NCBI RefSeq assembly: GCF_042648365.1
Contig: NZ_JBHRXI010000010.1
Span: 682,001 to 746,000 of the forward strand
Length of the DNA: 64,000 bases
From: Lutimaribacter_A marinistellae
Lineage (GTDB): Bacteria; Pseudomonadota; Alphaproteobacteria; Rhodobacterales; Rhodobacteraceae
Direction: 5' to 3'
In this document: one piece after another, positions 25,589 through 34,820 of the stretch
Numbering within the stretch: the stretch's first letter is position 1
How the letters are laid out: each line of letters starts with the position of its first letter
Made by a program: the position numbers and the translations under genes
Notes under the pieces: model-generated
The model's input: the letters and a program-made list of their open reading frames with translations, nothing else
What the model was told of the DNA's origin: nothing
Database searches by the model: none

Positions 25589-27699
25589 CGGCGGAACTCC
25601 GGGTTCTGGGTGCCTAGCAGGAACCGGGCCGGATCACGCTCCAGCCGGGCCACGAGACGTTCGAGGTTACCGACCAGCCGGCGCGACTCGTCGATGAAGC
25701 GTTCGAACTGCGGCAGCCCCGAACGCAGAAAGTCGGATACTTGCCGGCGGTTGTCCTGCACGATGCCGTTGACCGTGCCAACAAGGCTCGACGCCGATTG
25801 CGAGGCCGACAGGATCTCGCCCGAGACCGAGTCGACGTCTTCGGCGATCGCGGCCACCGTGGTCGAGAACACGTCGACCGCGCCGCGCACATCGGCGACG
25901 ATCGCGTCGATATCCTCGTCGATCACCTGGTTGACCGAGTCGAACGTGCTTTGTGCCGAGGTCAGCGTGCCTTCGGCGGTGTCCATCGCGCTGGTGATCG
26001 CGGTCAGCGTCTCGTTGGCCGTGGCAAAGGTTTCGGTCGCTGCCGCCAGCGTCGTCTCGCCCTGCCCCGCCAGCCCTTCGAGCCGCCCCGACAGGCTTGT
26101 CACGTTGCGCCCGACGCTGTCGATCACGCCGGTTGCGCTTTCGGCGGCGCGGCGGATCTCTTCCATCACCGCGGGCAGGTTGGCCTGGACGGTGTCGTTG
26201 ATCGTCCCGATCGCCGCCCGCAGGTCGGTAGTGGCCTCTTGCGCATCGGCGATCAGCGCCGTCGCATCGCCCACTGTCAGGTCATAGATCTCGTCAGATG
26301 TGTTGGTGACTGAGGTGATCATCGTGTCGGCATTGATCATCGCCGACTCGAAGGCCGCAAGTGTTCCCTGCGCCTGCGTCAGCCGCTGCGAGGCAAGATC
26401 CAGCGCCTCGCGCGCCGTGCTCGACAGCGCCTGGCTCTCGCGGTCCAGCGTCGCCAGCGTCTCGGTCGCCTGGTCGATCAGTGGCGGCAGGCGTTCCTCG
26501 GCAATGCTCCGCGCCGTGGCGACCGTTTCTGCCGCATCGCGTGCCAGCGGGCGGATATCGGTTTCCAGAAGTTCCGTGGCCGTGTCCGAGGTCTGCCGTA
26601 CCGATTCCAACGTCGTCGTCGCCTCGCGCGTGGCCGTCTCGAAGGCCTCGATCGCGCCCTCGCTCTGTACCAGCCGCGCCTGTAGCTCGGTGCCGACCTC
26701 CTGGTAGCGGCCCATCAACTCGGACGCCTCGCCACCAAGGTTCGCGACCTGCGTGTCCAGCGTGCTGGCTGCCGCGCGGACCTGTTCCACCAGTTCCGGC
26801 AGCCGCGTCTCGATCAGATCCTGTGCCGCGGCCAGTGTTTCCACAGCCGCCGGTTCGATCTGGCTGGCCAGTCGTCCGACCGTCTCGGCCGCCGTGGTCC
26901 CCTGCTGCACGAAATCGGTCAGCTCGTTCTGCATCAACCCATCGGCCGTATCAAAGGCGCTGCGCGCGGATTCCAGCGTGCCCACCGCCGTTTCCGTGGC
27001 CACCTGCGCCGACTCCAACGTCTCCGTGGCCGTGTTCAGCGTGACCTCGGCCGTGGCCGACAGGTTTTCGAGCGTTCCGGTGAAATTCGCGATCTCGCGC
27101 GCGGCCCCGCCCAGATCGGCCGAGAGCCCTTCGAAATCGGTCAGGACCTGGTCCAGCCGCCCCGAGGCCGAAGCGAGGTTGTCCAGCAACTCGGTTACCG
27201 CCGCGCGGTTCTCCTCGCTGACGACCTTGTTGATATCCTCCAGGAGCACCAGCGCCTGGTCCAGCACGGCCGGTGCACCCTCGAACAGCGATTGCAGCGC
27301 GCTGCGTTCGCTTTCGATCACCCCGCCATCCGGCATCCGCTCCGACTCCGCCGACCCACCGGACAGCGCGACATAGCTCACGCCCGTAACACCCTGGGAT
27401 TCCAGCTTCGCTATAGTGTCGGTCTTGATCGGCGTATCCGCCGCGACCTCGATCCGCACGCGCACCTGCGACGGGTCGTCCTGGTCAAGGTCCATCGCGA
27501 CGACCGAGCCCACCGGCAGGCCGTTATACCGGACATCCCCGGCAGTGTTCAGCCCCGAGACATTCTCGAACAACACGTCGTAATAGGAAAACTGCCGGTT
27601 CACATCGACCGCGGCCAGCCACAGCAGAAAGGCGAACGCGCCGATCAGGCCGGCAAGCGTGAAGGCGCCGATTAGCAGGTAGTTGGCCCGGGTCTCCAT
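25585..27699 (-). CDS. MlaD-like MCE-domain protein with very long helical tail
   Basis: A 704-residue protein with one N-terminal transmembrane helix (YLLIGAFTLAGLIGAFAFLL, residues 8-27) and one MCE domain at about 38-118 (YYDVLFENVSGLNTAGDVRY, then GLPVGSVVAMDLD, and ESQGVTGVSYVALSGG). MCE proteins form hexameric rings that carry phospholipids across the periplasm. The rest, about 550 residues, is a near-continuous Ala/Thr/Glu-rich helical coiled coil with repeated units such as ATETLESAQVATETAVGTLE. That is far longer than E. coli MlaD (about 180 residues) and resembles the long needles of mycobacterial Mce or PqiB-like proteins. Encoded between the ATPase and the auxiliary lipoprotein. 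Confidence 0.9.
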   Translation of the reverse strand: METRANYLLIGAFTLAGLIGAFAFLLWLAAVDVNRQFSYYDVLFENVSGLNTAGDVRYNGLPVGSVVAMDLDQDDPSQVRVRIEVAADTPIKTDTIAKLESQGVTGVSYVALSGGSAESERMPDGGVIESERSALQSLFEGAPAVLDQALVLLEDINKVVSEENRAAVTELLDNLASASGRLDQVLTDFEGLSADLGGAAREIANFTGTLENLSATAEVTLNTATETLESAQVATETAVGTLESARSAFDTADGLMQNELTDFVQQGTTAAETVGRLASQIEPAAVETLAAAQDLIETRLPELVEQVRAAASTLDTQVANLGGEASELMGRYQEVGTELQARLVQSEGAIEAFETATREATTTLESVRQTSDTATELLETDIRPLARDAAETVATARSIAEERLPPLIDQATETLATLDRESQALSSTAREALDLASQRLTQAQGTLAAFESAMINADTMITSVTNTSDEIYDLTVGDATALIADAQEATTDLRAAIGTINDTVQANLPAVMEEIRRAAESATGVIDSVGRNVTSLSGRLEGLAGQGETTLAAATETFATANETLTAITSAMDTAEGTLTSAQSTFDSVNQVIDEDIDAIVADVRGAVDVFSTTVAAIAEDVDSVSGEILSASQSASSLVGTVNGIVQDNRRQVSDFLRSGLPQFERFIDESRRLVGNLERLVARLERDPARFLLGTQNPEFRR

Positions 27700-27707
27700 C
27701 GCAGTCG

Positions 27708-28526
27708 CTACTCGCCTTTTTTCTTGTCCTGCGCAGCACGCGCGCGCGGACCCGTGAAATATTCCTGCACCCAGGGATGATCGACCGAGGTCATGTCCTC
27801 GATGGGACCCTCTACCAATACCTTCTTTTCCGCAAGTACGGCAATCCGGTCGCAGATGGCATACAAACTGTCCAGGTCATGCGTCACCATGAACACGGTC
27901 AGCCCCAGCGCGTGCTGCAACTCTCCGATCAAGTCGTCATAGGCCGCCGCCCCGATCGGGTCGAGCCCCGCCGTCGGCTCGTCGAGAAACACGATCTCAG
28001 GGTCGAGCGCGAGTGCCCGGGCCAGCGCCGCCCGCTTGCGCATGCCGCCCGACAGCTCCGACGGGAACTTGCTCCCGGCATAGGCCGGCAGACCAACAAG
28101 GCTGATCTTCAGCTCGCCAAGCGATTTCATCAGCGTCGGGCTGATCTTCAACTGCTCGCGCATCGGGGCAAGGACGTTCTGCAACACCGTCAGCGAGGAA
28201 AACAGCGCCCCGTCCTGAAACGCGACGCCCCAGCGTTTCTCGACGCTGCGCCGCTCTTCTTCCCGACCGTTCAGAACGTCGACCCCCAGCACCTCGATCG
28301 ATCCGGCCGCGGGCTTGTTCAGCCCGACGATCGTGCGCAGCAGCACCGATTTACCGGTACCCGACCCGCCGACGATCCCAAGAACCTCACCCCGCCAGAC
28401 GTCGAGGTCCAGGTTTTCGTGCACCACCTGGCTGCCGAACCGGTTGACCAGCCCGCGCACGCGGATCACCGCCTCGCGTGCGTCGGCCTCCTGCCCGGTT
28501 GCGGGGTTCGCCGCTCCGTCCATCAC
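27708..28526 (-). CDS. MlaF-like ABC transporter ATP-binding protein
   Basis: A 272-residue ATPase. Walker A is GIVGGSGTGKSVLLRTIVGL, the signature is LSGGMRKRAALARALALDPE and Walker B is IVFLDEPTAGLDPIGAAAYD; the switch His is in MVTHDLDSLYAIC. The LSGGMRKR signature is characteristic of MCE-system ATPases. The start overlaps the permease stop (ATGA). It powers lipid transport together with the MlaE-like permease and the MCE protein encoded next to it. Confidence 0.93.
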   Translation of the reverse strand: MMDGAANPATGQEADAREAVIRVRGLVNRFGSQVVHENLDLDVWRGEVLGIVGGSGTGKSVLLRTIVGLNKPAAGSIEVLGVDVLNGREEERRSVEKRWGVAFQDGALFSSLTVLQNVLAPMREQLKISPTLMKSLGELKISLVGLPAYAGSKFPSELSGGMRKRAALARALALDPEIVFLDEPTAGLDPIGAAAYDDLIGELQHALGLTVFMVTHDLDSLYAICDRIAVLAEKKVLVEGPIEDMTSVDHPWVQEYFTGPRARAAQDKKKGE

Positions 28527-29644
28527 ACCCCCATCTTCGCGAAGAAGATCGAAAACAGCGCGTCGATGACGATCACCGCAAAGATGGACTGCACCACCGA
28601 CGCCGTCGTGCGCCGGCCTACGCTTTCCGACGATCCGCCCACCTGGAACGCCTGCCAGCAGGCGACGATCCCGATCAGCACGGCAAAGAACGGTGCCTTG
28701 ATCATGCCGATGGCCAGATGCCAGATATCGACATCCTGCAAACGTGTCGTGAACATGCCGGGGCTTACGCCCAGGTCGATCCAGCTCATCAGCGCCCCCC
28801 CGATCAGGCCCGAGATGTTGGCGATGAAGCCAAGGATCGGCAGCATGATCACCAGGGCCAGAACGCGCGGCAGCACCAGCACCTCGATCGGGTCAAGGCT
28901 GAGCGTGCGCATCGCGTCGATCTCTTCCTGAACCTTCATCGCGCCCAGCGACGCGGTAAATGCCGAACCGGACCGGCCCGCCACTATGATCGCGGTCAAC
29001 AGCACGCCCAACTCCCGCAGGATCGAGATGGCGATCAGGTCGACGACAAAGACCTCGGCCCCGAACTGGCGCAACTGCGTCGCGCCCTGAAAGGCCAGCA
29101 CGATACCGATCAGAAACCCCATCAGCGCCACGATGGGCACCGCGCTGAACCCAACGATCTGCATCTGCGACACCAGCGCGGGCCACCGCACCCGCCACGG
29201 CCGGATCAGCGAACCTCCCAGCTTTGCCAGCGTCTCGCCCAGAAAGCTGAGGATCGACAGCGAGTCCTTGCCCGACGCGGCCATGCTTTCGCCAATGCGC
29301 TCCACCCAGCCGCGGAACCCCTCGGTGCGGGCTTCCTCGGGCGGCGCCTCGGGCAGGCTTTCCATCACGGTTTCCAGCAGCGCGGCGTGGGGCTGCGACG
29401 CCCCCTCCATCTGCACCTTCGTGCCCTCGGCCTCCAGCCGGCGGATCAGGTCGGCGATCAGCCATGCCCCGCCGGTATCCATCGCCTCCATTCCCGACAG
29501 GTCCAGCCGCACGGTCCCGCCCTTCAGCCGCGCCTCGGCAAAGCTCTGCTCGACCGCGTCCAGCGAACGCGTCAGCAACCGGCCTGCACAGCGCAGAACA
29601 GGGCCGTCCGGGGTTTCTTCGACTGTCAGCTCGGCGGCGGCCAT
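28523..29644 (-). CDS. MlaE-like permease with N-terminal STAS domain
   Basis: A 373-residue protein that fuses an N-terminal STAS domain (about 1-95; VRLDLSGMEAMDTGGAWLIA) to an MlaE-type permease (about 110-373). Permease segments are LMGFLIGIVLAFQGATQLRQ, LLTAIIVAGRSGSAFTASLG and MKVQEEIDAMRTLSLDPIEV, typical of the MlaE family. In E. coli the STAS part is the separate protein MlaB, so this is a natural MlaB-MlaE fusion. It is the first gene of the MCE operon. Confidence 0.93.
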   Translation of the reverse strand: MAAAELTVEETPDGPVLRCAGRLLTRSLDAVEQSFAEARLKGGTVRLDLSGMEAMDTGGAWLIADLIRRLEAEGTKVQMEGASQPHAALLETVMESLPEAPPEEARTEGFRGWVERIGESMAASGKDSLSILSFLGETLAKLGGSLIRPWRVRWPALVSQMQIVGFSAVPIVALMGFLIGIVLAFQGATQLRQFGAEVFVVDLIAISILRELGVLLTAIIVAGRSGSAFTASLGAMKVQEEIDAMRTLSLDPIEVLVLPRVLALVIMLPILGFIANISGLIGGALMSWIDLGVSPGMFTTRLQDVDIWHLAIGMIKAPFFAVLIGIVACWQAFQVGGSSESVGRRTTASVVQSIFAVIVIDALFSIFFAKMGV

Positions 29645-29804
29645 GGGCAGCTTTCCGGAAGTGGATTCGGCAATTCAGCAATAGTACCGAATTACCTGTG
29701 GATACAATGCACCTTCGGCCCTGCATCGCAGTTCGGACAGCTTTGGGCTGGCAGATGACGCACGGGCATGTAAGCTGCCGCTGCTGCACCACGGGAGGAA
29801 GATC

Positions 29805-30641
29805 ATGTCCGGCAAACCTTGCATCATCTGCGTCGCCATCACCGGCTCGGTTCCGAAGAAATCCGACAATCCCGCCGTGCCCATCACGGTGGCCGAGCAG
29901 ATCGAAAGCACGCAAGAGGCGTTCGAGGCCGGTGCCTCCATCGCGCATTGCCACGTGCGTCTCGATGACGGCACGCCCAGCTCGGACCCCGAGCGCTTCG
30001 AACGCCTGCTCGAAGGCCTGCACAAGCATTGCCCCGGCATGATCGTGCAGTTCTCCACCGGGGGCCGGTCGGGATCGGGCCGCGAACGGGGTGGCATGCT
30101 GCCCCTGAAACCCGACATGGCGTCGCTCACCGTCGGCTCCAACAACTTTCCCACCCGCGTCTACGAAAACAGCCCCGACCTCGTGGATTGGCTGTCTTCG
30201 GAGATGCTCAAATACGACATCAAGCCCGAGATCGAGGCCTTCGACCTCAGCCATATCGTTCAGGCCGCGCGCATGCAGCGGGACGGGCGGCTCAAGGGAC
30301 CGCTCTACATCCAGTTCGTAATGGGCGTGAAGAACGCGATGCCTGCGGATGAACGGATCTTCGATTTCTATGTCGAAACCGTGCAGCGCATGGCCCCCGA
30401 CGCGCAATGGTGTGCTGCCGGGATCGGACCCAACCAGATCGTCCTGAACGAGTGGGCCGCCAGCCGCGGCGGACACCTGCGCACCGGGCTCGAAGATAAC
30501 GTGCGGCTCGACAAGTCGACGCTGGCGCCGTCGAACGCCGCCCTGGTGCGCCGCGCGGTCGAGGTATGCGAGAAATATGACCGCCCCGTCGCCGGCTGGC
30601 AGGAGGCCCGCCAGATCCTCGGCCTGCGCCCCGCCGCATGA
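29805..30641 (+). CDS. 3-keto-5-aminohexanoate cleavage (BKACE, DUF849) family enzyme
   Basis: A 278-residue TIM-barrel enzyme. Zinc-binding histidines are His48 and His50 in EAGASIAHCHVRLDDGTPSS; QFSTGGRSGSGRERGGMLPL and DMASLTVGSNNFPTRVYEN follow. BKACE enzymes condense a beta-keto acid with acetyl-CoA to give acetoacetate and a CoA thioester; the named member works in lysine fermentation but the family has many substrates. The gene stands alone, divergent from the MCE operon and convergent with the Anbu operon. Substrate not predictable. Confidence 0.9.
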   Translation: MSGKPCIICVAITGSVPKKSDNPAVPITVAEQIESTQEAFEAGASIAHCHVRLDDGTPSSDPERFERLLEGLHKHCPGMIVQFSTGGRSGSGRERGGMLPLKPDMASLTVGSNNFPTRVYENSPDLVDWLSSEMLKYDIKPEIEAFDLSHIVQAARMQRDGRLKGPLYIQFVMGVKNAMPADERIFDFYVETVQRMAPDAQWCAAGIGPNQIVLNEWAASRGGHLRTGLEDNVRLDKSTLAPSNAALVRRAVEVCEKYDRPVAGWQEARQILGLRPAA

Positions 30642-30648
30642 GACCCGC

Positions 30649-31383
30649 CTAGGACAGGTCGAAGTCCGGCAGGCTGTCCAGCGCGGCCTTCAGCGCATCG
30701 CTCCAGCCCTGCGACAGGCTTTGGAAATAGGGATCATGCCCTTCGATCCGGCCCGTGCGGCCGGTCACCAGAGAGCCTTCCTCGTACAGGTGATAGTCGA
30801 AGGGCGCCCCGACAGACAGGTTCGCCTTGACCGTCGAATCGAAACTGACGGCCAATAGCTTCATCGCCGCCTCGAACGTCATGGCCGAGTTGTAGGCGCG
30901 CACCAGGATCGGCCGACCGTACTTGGTCTCGCCGATCTGGAAAAACGGCGTGTCCCCGCAGGCCTCGATGAAATTGCCCTCGGGATAGATCAGGAACAGG
31001 CGCGGCGGCCCACCCGCGATCTGCCCGCCCAGGATCATCGTCGCGTGAAAGGCGCTATCGGCCTGCATGCCCGCCTGCGCATGCTCGTCGATGACCTCTT
31101 TCAGCGTGTCGGCCACCAGCCGCGCGGCCTGGAACATCGACGGCACGCCCAGTATCGTCGGCGTCCGGTCGTCGGGCGATTTCGTGCGCTCGTCCAGCAG
31201 GCTGACCACCGCCTGCGTCGTGGCAAGGTTGCCCGAGGACAGCAGCGTGATCAGGCACTCGCCCGGCTGCTCCCAGATCGACATCTTCGGAAAGGTAGAG
31301 ATGTTGTCCACCCCCGCATTGGTGCGGGTGTCAGACATGAAGACGAGCCCGCGGTCGAGCATCATCCCAACGCAATATGTCAT
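30649..31383 (-). CDS. Anbu, proteasome-type Ntn hydrolase
   Basis: A 244-residue ancestral beta-subunit-like peptidase. The start ATG at 31383 puts Thr at position 2, so removal of Met exposes the nucleophile in TYCVGMMLDRGLVFMSDTRT. Counting that Thr as 1, Asp17 is present and a Lys falls at 32, close to the proteasome Thr1/Asp17/Lys33 set. A longer frame to 31611 is rejected since it would bury the Thr. It ends an operon of ATP-grasp, alpha-E and transglutaminase genes, the known Anbu neighbourhood. Physiological substrate unknown. Confidence 0.93.
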   Translation of the reverse strand: MTYCVGMMLDRGLVFMSDTRTNAGVDNISTFPKMSIWEQPGECLITLLSSGNLATTQAVVSLLDERTKSPDDRTPTILGVPSMFQAARLVADTLKEVIDEHAQAGMQADSAFHATMILGGQIAGGPPRLFLIYPEGNFIEACGDTPFFQIGETKYGRPILVRAYNSAMTFEAAMKLLAVSFDSTVKANLSVGAPFDYHLYEEGSLVTGRTGRIEGHDPYFQSLSQGWSDALKAALDSLPDFDLS

Positions 31384-31390
31384 GCAGGCC

Positions 31391-32188
31391 TCACTGCTGC
31401 GCCACGTCGATCTGCACGTCCAGCTCCTCGCCGGCGCCACCGATCCGCATCCCCGATACCGGAGCTGCCTCGGCATAGTCCAGCCCCGTTGCGACACGAA
31501 CGTAACGGGTATCCGGCGAAATACCGTTCGAGATGTCGAAACCGACCCAGCCCAGCCCCTCGACATGCGCCTCGGCCCAGGCATGCATCGCTTCCTGCGA
31601 GATACGGTCATTCAGCATCAGGTAACCCGAGACGTAGCGGGCCGGGATGCCCAGCCTGCGCGCACAGGCAATGAAGATATGACTATGGTCCTGGCAGACG
31701 CCGCGACCGGCCTCGATCGCCTCCTCCGCGCTCCAGTCCGGCTCCGACGCGCCCACCTCGTAGGCCACTGCCTCGCGGATGGCGGATGACAGTCTGTGCA
31801 GACCGTTCAGCTGATCGGACATGTCCATGCCCCTGACGAGGTCGCGCACACCTGCGCGCGCCTCGGTCCGGGGTGTCGTGGACAGGTACAACCACAGGGG
31901 CACCGGGCCGCGATGGCGTCCGACGATACCGTGGCCGTCATCGATCTCGACCTCGCCCTCGCACAGGATCTCGAGGTCGGTGGTGTCCCGGTCATAGCTG
32001 ATAAGCTCGGTCAGGTTGTGGTGATGGTCCTCGAATGACAGCTCACGCTTGCCGCCGGTGACCTCTGTCCGCCAGTTCACGACGCGCTGGTGATGCGCCG
32101 ATTTCGGTGTCTTGCGGATCTGCTGCAAGGCGAAATGCGCAGGCTCGGCAAAGCGATAGCGGGTGACATGGTTGATCTTCAGGCGCAT
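31391..32188 (-). CDS. Transglutaminase-like cysteine peptidase of the Anbu operon
   Basis: A 265-residue protein with an N-terminal beta domain (MRLKINHVTRYRFAEPAHFA) and a papain-like transglutaminase core. The catalytic Cys lies in AGRGVCQDHSHIFIACARRL, the His in MHAWAEAHVEGLGWVGFDIS, followed by the Asp of the same segment. The family probably hydrolyses or transfers amide bonds. It sits between alpha-E and Anbu, 4-8 bases from each, and is thought to process the product of the ATP-grasp ligase in the same operon. Confidence 0.92.
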   Translation of the reverse strand: MRLKINHVTRYRFAEPAHFALQQIRKTPKSAHHQRVVNWRTEVTGGKRELSFEDHHHNLTELISYDRDTTDLEILCEGEVEIDDGHGIVGRHRGPVPLWLYLSTTPRTEARAGVRDLVRGMDMSDQLNGLHRLSSAIREAVAYEVGASEPDWSAEEAIEAGRGVCQDHSHIFIACARRLGIPARYVSGYLMLNDRISQEAMHAWAEAHVEGLGWVGFDISNGISPDTRYVRVATGLDYAEAAPVSGMRIGGAGEELDVQIDVAQQ

Positions 32189-32192
32189 GGGA

Positions 32193-33134
32193 TCACTCGT
32201 AGAACCTGTAATCTATTTCGATCTGTCGCGCGACCTGCCCCAACGAGGACAGCATCGCCTGTATGTATTCGTGCAGCCCGTAGTCGAATATCGCGTCCAC
32301 GTCATGCGACAGGAACCGCGACTGGATCTGCTCGACGATCTTCAACGACTCGCTGGGCGTCAGCGACCCGGCATTGAGATAGCGCATGTTGTCGCGCAGC
32401 TTGCCCACGCAAAAGGCCAGGCTGCGCGGCATGCAGGGATCAAGGATCAGGAAATGCACGATCTCGCGCGGCCCGCCGCCGGGGCCGTATTTCATCCGGA
32501 AACCGCCCCCGGCCGACACCGACCGCAGGATGCTCTCCCATTGAACGTTGTCCAGCGAAGAGCCGACGGAACTGACCGATGGCAGCAGGATGTAATACTT
32601 CACGTCAAGGATGCGCGCGGTATTGTCGGCCCGCTCCAGAAAGGTGCCGATCCGCAGGAAATCGTAGATGTCGTTGCGCATCATGGTGCCGTGGACCATC
32701 CCCCGAACCAGCGCGGCGTTCTGCCGGATGTCGCGCATGACCGCCGGCAGATCGCGCTCGGATACCTTGCGGCCCAGCAGGTCCTTCATCCGCATGAAGG
32801 ACGCATTGATCGCCTCCCAGACCTCGCCGGTGATCGCTGTGCGGACCATCCGCGCATTCTGCCGGGCGGACTCGATCGACGACCGGACGGATGACGCATT
32901 GCGCCGGTCCCGCAGCATCCAGTCGATGGCCCCTTCCTTGCTCATCTCGTCGTGCGACTCGCGGTACCCGGCATAGGACCCGGCCGATTGCAGGATCGAC
33001 GCCCATTCCTCTTCGCCATGCCCCATCCGGGTCAGCGCGATGCGCTGGCCGGTCTCGACAAGGCGCGCGGTATTCTCGGCACGCTCCAGATAGCGCGACA
33101 TCCAGAACAGCCCGTTTGCGGTTTTGCCCAGCAT
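32193..33134 (-). CDS. Alpha-E domain protein (DUF403)
   Basis: A 313-residue, all-helical protein beginning MLGKTANGLFWMSRYLERAE, the family's invariant opening (FWxxRYxERAEN). Further conserved pieces are EVWEAINASFMRMKDLLGRK and YDFLRIGTFLERADNTARIL. The fold is known only as the alpha-E domain and its activity is unproven. It always travels with the circularly permuted ATP-grasp and transglutaminase genes. The start at 33134 lies 6 bases after the ATP-grasp stop; a longer in-frame opening overlaps that gene. Confidence 0.92.
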   Translation of the reverse strand: MLGKTANGLFWMSRYLERAENTARLVETGQRIALTRMGHGEEEWASILQSAGSYAGYRESHDEMSKEGAIDWMLRDRRNASSVRSSIESARQNARMVRTAITGEVWEAINASFMRMKDLLGRKVSERDLPAVMRDIRQNAALVRGMVHGTMMRNDIYDFLRIGTFLERADNTARILDVKYYILLPSVSSVGSSLDNVQWESILRSVSAGGGFRMKYGPGGGPREIVHFLILDPCMPRSLAFCVGKLRDNMRYLNAGSLTPSESLKIVEQIQSRFLSHDVDAIFDYGLHEYIQAMLSSLGQVARQIEIDYRFYE

Positions 33135-33139
33135 CGCCC

Positions 33140-34564
33140 TCAGTCCTCCAGCACCCAGGTATCCTTGGTCCCGCCCCCTTGCGAGGAATTGACCACCAGC
33201 GACCCTTTCTTCAGCGCCACCCGCGTCAGCCCCCCGGGCGTGACATGGATGCGCCCCGGACTGACCAGCACGAAGGGTCTCAGGTCCACGTGGCGCGGCG
33301 AAAGGCCCGACCGCGAAAAGATCGGCACCGTCGACAGGCTCAATGTCGGCTGCGCGATATAGTTCGACGGCCGCGCCTTCAGCTTGTCGCGGAACGCCGC
33401 GATCTCCTTCTTGCTCGCCGTGGGCCCGATCAGCATCCCGTAACCGCCCGAGCCATGCACTTCCTTCACCACCAGGTCGGCAAGGTTGTCGAGCACATAG
33501 GCCAGCGCCTCCGGCTCCGAACAGCGCCATGTCGGCACGTTCTTCAGCAGCGGCCGTTCACCGGTATAGAACTCCACGATCTCGGGCATGTAGCTGTAGA
33601 TCGCCTTGTCATCGGCAATCCCCGTTCCCGGCGCGTTGGCGATGGTAATCCCGCCCGCGCGATAGACATCCATGATCCCCGGCACGCCCAGCGCGCTTTC
33701 CGGGTTGAAGTTGAGCGGATCGAGGAAATCGTCATCGACCCGGCGATAGAGCGTGTCGATCGCCTTGTAGCCGTGGGTGGTGCGCATCGCCACGCGCCCG
33801 TCCACCACGCGCAGGTCGTGCCCCTCGACCAGCTCCACACCCATCTGGTCGGCAAGGAAGGCATGTTCGAAATAGGCCGAGTTGTAGATGCCGGGGGTCA
33901 GCACCGCCACCACCGGCTCCTCCGACGCGCAGCCGGGCGCCGAGGCCGCCAGCGACCGGCGCAGGTCCCTCGGGTAATTCTGTACCGGCAGCACCCGGTT
34001 CTGCGAGAACAGCTCGGGAAACATCTGCAGCATCGTCTCGCGGTTCTCCAGCATGTAGCTGACACCCGACGGCGTGCGCGCATTGTCTTCCAGCACGTAG
34101 AACTCGCCCGGTCCGGTCCGTACCAGGTCGATGCCCACGATATGGGTATAGACACCGCCCGGCGGGTCCACCCCGATCATCTCGGGCAGAAAGGCCGCGT
34201 TCCGGCTGATCATCTCGACCGGGATCCGCCCCGCCTTCAGGATCTCCTGCCCGTGGTAGATGTCGTAGAGAAAGGCGTTGATCGCGCGCACGCGCTGCTC
34301 GATGCCCCGCGACAGCCGGTGCCACTCGGTCCCCGAGATGATGCGCGGAATGATGTCGAACGGGATCAGCCGCTCCTCGGCCTCGGCCTTGCCATAGACG
34401 TTGAAGGTGATGCCCGTCAGCCGGAACAGTTCGTCCGCCTCGCGCTGCTTGGCCCGCAGCCGCGACGGGTCTTCCTGCCCGAACCAGTCGTGAAACCGAC
34501 GATAGGGCTCGCGCAGGTTGTCGCCCGTGTCCCACATCTCGTCGAAACGCGCATTCTCCGTCAT
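33140..34564 (-). CDS. Circularly permuted type 2 ATP-grasp protein (DUF404/DUF407)
   Basis: A 474-residue predicted peptide/amide ligase starting MTENARFDEMWDTGDNLREP. Typical segments are LYDIYHGQEILKAGRIPVEM, GVYTHIVGIDLVRTGPGEFY, VLEDNARTPSGVSYMLENRE, and VVKEVHGSGGYGMLIGPTAS with GLSPRHVDLRPFVLVSPGRI near the end. The family carries the ATP-grasp fold with its halves permuted and is thought to make a peptide or amide that the transglutaminase and Anbu later cut. The longer frame (to 34936) has an implausible leader. First gene of the operon. Confidence 0.92.
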   Translation of the reverse strand: MTENARFDEMWDTGDNLREPYRRFHDWFGQEDPSRLRAKQREADELFRLTGITFNVYGKAEAEERLIPFDIIPRIISGTEWHRLSRGIEQRVRAINAFLYDIYHGQEILKAGRIPVEMISRNAAFLPEMIGVDPPGGVYTHIVGIDLVRTGPGEFYVLEDNARTPSGVSYMLENRETMLQMFPELFSQNRVLPVQNYPRDLRRSLAASAPGCASEEPVVAVLTPGIYNSAYFEHAFLADQMGVELVEGHDLRVVDGRVAMRTTHGYKAIDTLYRRVDDDFLDPLNFNPESALGVPGIMDVYRAGGITIANAPGTGIADDKAIYSYMPEIVEFYTGERPLLKNVPTWRCSEPEALAYVLDNLADLVVKEVHGSGGYGMLIGPTASKKEIAAFRDKLKARPSNYIAQPTLSLSTVPIFSRSGLSPRHVDLRPFVLVSPGRIHVTPGGLTRVALKKGSLVVNSSQGGGTKDTWVLED

Positions 34565-34820
34565 CGAAGATCCTTTCGGCTCTGCCTGACCTGGACTTGC
34601 AGCCTCCACCATATCGCGCGGCCTTGTCAAAGTCCGGTGCGTAGGAGCTCTGCCCAAGCGCCTTGCACCACCAGCTTGCCCCAAAATTAGGCTGTTCGTC
34701 CAATATTTTAGCAAACGCCTCGGCGCGGGCCACGGTTCCCCGCCCTGCCCGCCCGTGCACGCGGATGACAAATCGGCCCGGCCTGTGCCATCATGCCGAC
34801 AGGGTTGAAGGGGGGCATCG
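34565..34820 (+). other. Intergenic region without a gene
   Basis: About 255 bases between the divergent ATP-grasp gene and the small monooxygenase-like gene. I find no supported coding frame or repeat; it should hold the promoter of the Anbu operon. Confidence 0.45.

Noticed and set aside
28893..30476. 527-residue minus-strand frame across MlaE and BKACE genes
   Set aside because: Shadow of two well-supported genes; composition typical of out-of-frame translation.
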